A stretch of DNA of 64,000 nt from Cyathus striatus. Taxonomy: Eukaryota; Basidiomycota; Agaricomycetes; Agaricales; Nidulariaceae. This document shows, one piece after another, positions 60,908-64,000 of the stretch; position 1 is the stretch's first letter, and each line of letters opens with the position of its first letter. The DNA lies in assembly GCA_025738555.1 (NCBI GenBank), contig JAOVFP010000016.1, positions 1,364,001-1,428,000 on the forward strand, written 5' to 3'. The notes below the pieces were generated by a model. That model did no database searches. It had not been told where the DNA came from and was given only the letters and a program-made list of their open reading frames with translations. Position numbers and translations under genes: made by a program.

Positions 60908-61040
60908 ATATCAGCTGATGGTCTATTGAGCAAATGAGGATGAAGGTCGGCGATATGCAGCTGCGAGAAGCTTCATATTATGTTCAATGAGGCAGTCCAT
61001 ATGAGCTGTCTTCCCACAGGACATCACTGTACTAAAGGTA

Positions 61041-61960
61041 AATGCACCTTGTGTTTGCTGTGTATAGCTTCCTTCCTGAACATTACTACATATGGAGGAT
61101 CTGCAAAGTTCTCTATGAAAGTGTTAACATTCGCATATGTAGTGAGTGCCAAATAGAATGTAAGCTTAGTGTTCGTCAAGATCTTAATTTACGTGAGTCG
61201 AATGTGCTCTGCTAAGCAATGGATGTTGAACTGCGTGGGATTGTTCGTAATGGATTGGGAAAGCTGTTCCGCTTTGGCACTTCCTTCATTGCTCCTTTCC
61301 TCTCAACTTCGACTCCTGTTTTCTATATCCACACCATCCTGTTGTCATCGTCTGTCCTAGAAAAAGGTATAGTTCCACCTGTATTCACATCCAACGCTTT
61401 GATACTTACTTACACTCCTTTTCCTAGTGTCTAGTGGGCGCTGTCAGTCGTAGCGACGTCTTGTCTACAAACATTCTTGGTACATCCACGTACGACATCT
61501 TGTCGAGATCTTGTCCCTAGTGTTATTTACTTTCCTCCTTGACCTACACGTAACTTTCACAAATGGCCACATATATGACATTCCAACTCCTCGTTGTCCA
61601 TGGATAAGCCAAGGCTTGGTGACATTGAAGCAGCATCTCGGGAAGTGTTGTGAAGGCTTTGTTGAAGTATCTAGGGTATGCACAGTTCGTTCTTCCCTTC
61701 CTCCACTTCCCCACGAATTACCTACATTCTGTCCCTCTTGATACAGACCACTAATCCCAGCATCCATAGTCCACCTCTCCCCCTCCTCTCCCTACTCAAT
61801 TCCATACTCACCTGTTCTTGTTCCTGTTCTCTTCTCCTACACTATCTCAAACCTCAACAACATGCTACCAACGACCTTCTTGAGCAGTTTATCAGTATGC
61901 CGGAGACATCCACACCATGAAGTAATGAAGTAGAAGGATGCCTGAATAGGATAGGTAGGA
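61041..61960. repeat. Unassigned repeat, partner of 8727-9515
   Basis: 61236-61960 follows 8727-9515 closely; 61041-61235 is private. Many CG sites of the partner are TG or CA here. No protein recognised. Confidence 0.6.
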
Positions 61961-64000
61961 TGGTTCGTTTTTTCCCATTGCATTCTTCCTTTCCACTCAA
62001 CTGCTACACTTTCCTTCGCACCTCCTCTTTCTCCCTATTCTTGTATCTATCATAATGCTCTTACTACCATAATTCTGTCCTAACAGCCGTTAAACACCTC
62101 CAAACTCGTACCATGCTCGTCCTTAGTCCTCAATATCAGCGAAGCAGGCAAGCCACCAACAGAATTCTCCCTCTTTGGACCCTCCTGCATGCATCTTTTT
62201 CGAGGCCACTGGTGGCATGGTACCTGATCAAGAACAGGTCACTGAAGTTGACAACTCGAAGAGCACACAGGTTGGGAAAGTATGCGTCAAGATGATAGTC
62301 CAGTCTGGGTGATGTCTAATCTGAAGCGGCAGAATGTCCGAGGGAGTTGAAAGAGGAGGTGTTAATTGGGAAAGGGGAGGGGGTAGAGGGCACTGTAGAA
62401 AACAATGTAGGCTGATGTTGAGGGTAATGGTGTTGACAATACGGGGTGTTATGTTAGATATTCTGGGTTGCACAGCTTCTTTGACAGCTGTCACTTGTCA
62501 CCTGTCATACTTGACAGTTCTGTGATTGACAGATACTTGATTGACAGATATGTGATTGACAGATTGACAGCTGTCTGTTACCTTAGTTACATGGACCTTG
62601 GTTGGACTTTGGTAGATACACCCAGTATATAAACACTCTGTAACTAGATAGTTGTTAACAAGTTTCCTCCCCATCTTGTGTCTGTGTCTGTGTTTGTGTC
62701 TGAGTCTTTGCTCCACTATCACCCTCTTTGTTCTTCATTATCCTCTATTCTCTCTCTATCACACTCCTTATTCTTTGTTACTTCTGACATGTTAAGGAAT
62801 TGGGGATGGGGTTATAAGCCCTGTATGTGACATGTGGTTCATACATTCTCATAACAAAGATCACTTCCTCAGGAAGGGTTTTGTAGAGTAGGTGCTGATG
62901 TTTTCATTTATAAAGGGCAATAAGCGCGACTGTATGCTCCAACAGACACTCTCACCCTTCACTTCCTCCTATCTCAAGGGAAGCAGTTGACTTCTCTTCC
63001 CTTCCCCTGTCCCGCCTATGTGACATTCGCATGCTGTATCAGCTCTGCTTCAGTACACACAGATTCAAATACCCAAAAACGCGCCGACTACCGATCACCC
63101 ACATGCTCACTACCAGTGTTTATCAAGACCACTCCATCCACACCCTCCACGCCAGCAGTCATACTTCCGAAAACATCATTGAGGAGCCATAACTACTACT
63201 GGCGGTGCCGCTGTTGCACACAATCCTTGAGAAGCTTGCGAATGGGATGATCATGGATATATTCTTTAGTGCCGTATGGATGATTATGTTCAAAAGCCCA
63301 TAGCTACGAGTTCAATCTGTATCATCCACTGGCAATCCCATTCAATGCAATACTCACAACGTCCGAAATATAGTCGATGCTGGGCTGTATGAAGGAGGTT
63401 ACCAATTCCTGAGGGGCTAGGGAGTATGGGGTACGTCATCTCCTTTCCTCTTTCTTCGTCTCATCACATTTGTTCATTTTGTTTTGTTTTGTTCATTCCT
63501 TTTCTTTTGCTCTTGTTTCTTGCTCCTTCTTCTCTATAGCTCTACTGAGAACCCACTCACTGATGCCATATCTTACAGCAGTCAGACACCTCCACACACT
63601 CATAACTATTGCTTTCACCAACATAGAGACATGCAAGCTCATCAGACTTATCCCTCATCAGCTGAGACAGACTTTTTGCCTGCATGCTTTCCATAACAAA
63701 AAGGTGGCCTAGGATTTTACCAAGAATGTGCCTCTTGGCCAATTCATTACTGAAGGAAGACTGACTGCAGGAGCTGCACAGCTGGACAAGGCTCATGCAC
63801 TGTGGAAGAGTGTTGAAGGAGTTCTTACAAAATTTCTAGCATATTGTCTTTGTAAATCGTGCTTTTCTAAGTTCTTACTTGATCTTCAACTTAGTATATG
63901 TGAACAGTTGAGTGATGTTTTGTACTATGCTCAATGAATTCTTCGTGAATTAATATTTTAATCTAGAATGTGCAGTAACTAACGAGCAGTTCTCTCCGAG
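61960..64000 (+). pseudogene. HAM1_N (DUF5923)-like gene remnant, copy F, runs off the window
   Basis: After an intron ending CTAACAG (about 62086) the exon starts AVKHLQT; the PDQE-type linker is at about 62225-62250. The solo LTR at 62452-62789 interrupts it. About 62925-62955 matches the MRDRIPQQ exon. A 148-bp intron (63431-63578, GTACGT...TTACAG) leads to AVRHLHTLITIAFTN and then, past a stop, VPLGQFITEGRLTAG (about 63728-63772), close to VPNDQFITEGRCTA of the minus-strand copy. The last 170 bp match 10320-10490. Confidence 0.62.
62452..62789 (+). mobile_element. Solo LTR, family 1 (338 bp)
   Basis: Begins TGTTAGATATTC, ends TTACTTCTGACA. Target duplication TGTTA at 62447-62451 and 62790-62794. 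Nearly the same as 37920-38237 in its first 200 bp; the difference in length lies in the CT-rich 3' part. Confidence 0.93.

Larger units (their letters stand above)
57931..61040. repeat. Segmental duplication, copy 2 (partner at 3331-7560)
   Basis: Begins CAATAATTACATCAATTCC as copy 1 and runs through the broken NACHT-WD40 gene to CCATATGAGCTGTCTTCCC. It is shorter because of an internal deletion (linker and first repeats) and fewer WD repeats. In the 5' exon region several CG sites of copy 1 are TG or CA here. Confidence 0.85.

Overview
The window looks like a transposon-rich accessory region of a filamentous basidiomycete, probably one of the Agaricomycetes. Introns of about 47-62 bp with GTAAGT-type donors and CTRAY-like branch points interrupt the genes. 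The gene families that can be read (NACHT-WD40 STAND proteins, DUF6589 proteins, RecQ-like helicases, HAM1/DUF5923-like proteins, an Agaricomycete-type DDE transposase) are typical of mushroom-forming fungi. No housekeeping gene cluster, rRNA or convincing tRNA was found. The species cannot be named from this sequence.

Layout. 1-3.0 kb: a dead DDE transposase split by a 1.25 kb TIR element. 3.4-7.3 kb (minus): an apparently intact three-exon NACHT-WD40 gene (about 1254 aa, 11 nearly identical WD repeats). 57.9-60.6 kb: a second, broken copy of the same gene in the same orientation; the two lie in a duplicated segment (3331-about 7560 and 57931-about 61040) whose right flanks (7.4-10.5 and 61.0-64.0 kb) are related too. 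7.4-10.5, 19.6-21.4, 24.7-26.0, 33.2-34.7 and 61.2-64.0 kb: degenerate plus-strand copies of a HAM1_N (DUF5923)-like gene. 35.5-51.5 kb (minus): a further HAM1-like pseudogene whose exons line up from the start codon onward, but which is split by a 1.56 kb TIR element and by a 12.66 kb TIR element that itself carries solo LTRs and a fold-back element. 52.5-56.8 kb: a 4.3 kb TIR element with a nested 1.59 kb giant palindrome.

The most interesting unit is 11661-19340: a TIR element with 9-bp target duplications (CTGAGACTC) carrying two convergent genes, a DUF6589 protein and a RecQ-family helicase, each starting just inside one TIR. A related unoccupied locus lies near 23455. I suggest it is a two-component DNA transposon in which DUF6589 may be the transposase. 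In this copy each gene carries one TGA stop, probably from CGA, and a 1.7 kb sequence interrupts the right TIR.

A consistent theme is loss of CpG. Differences between paralogous stretches (TIR arms, NLR copies) and the premature stops are largely C-to-T or G-to-A changes at CpG, as expected for methylation-driven decay or a RIP-like process acting at CpG. Insertions can be ordered by nesting, and at two places a related locus shows the unoccupied state.
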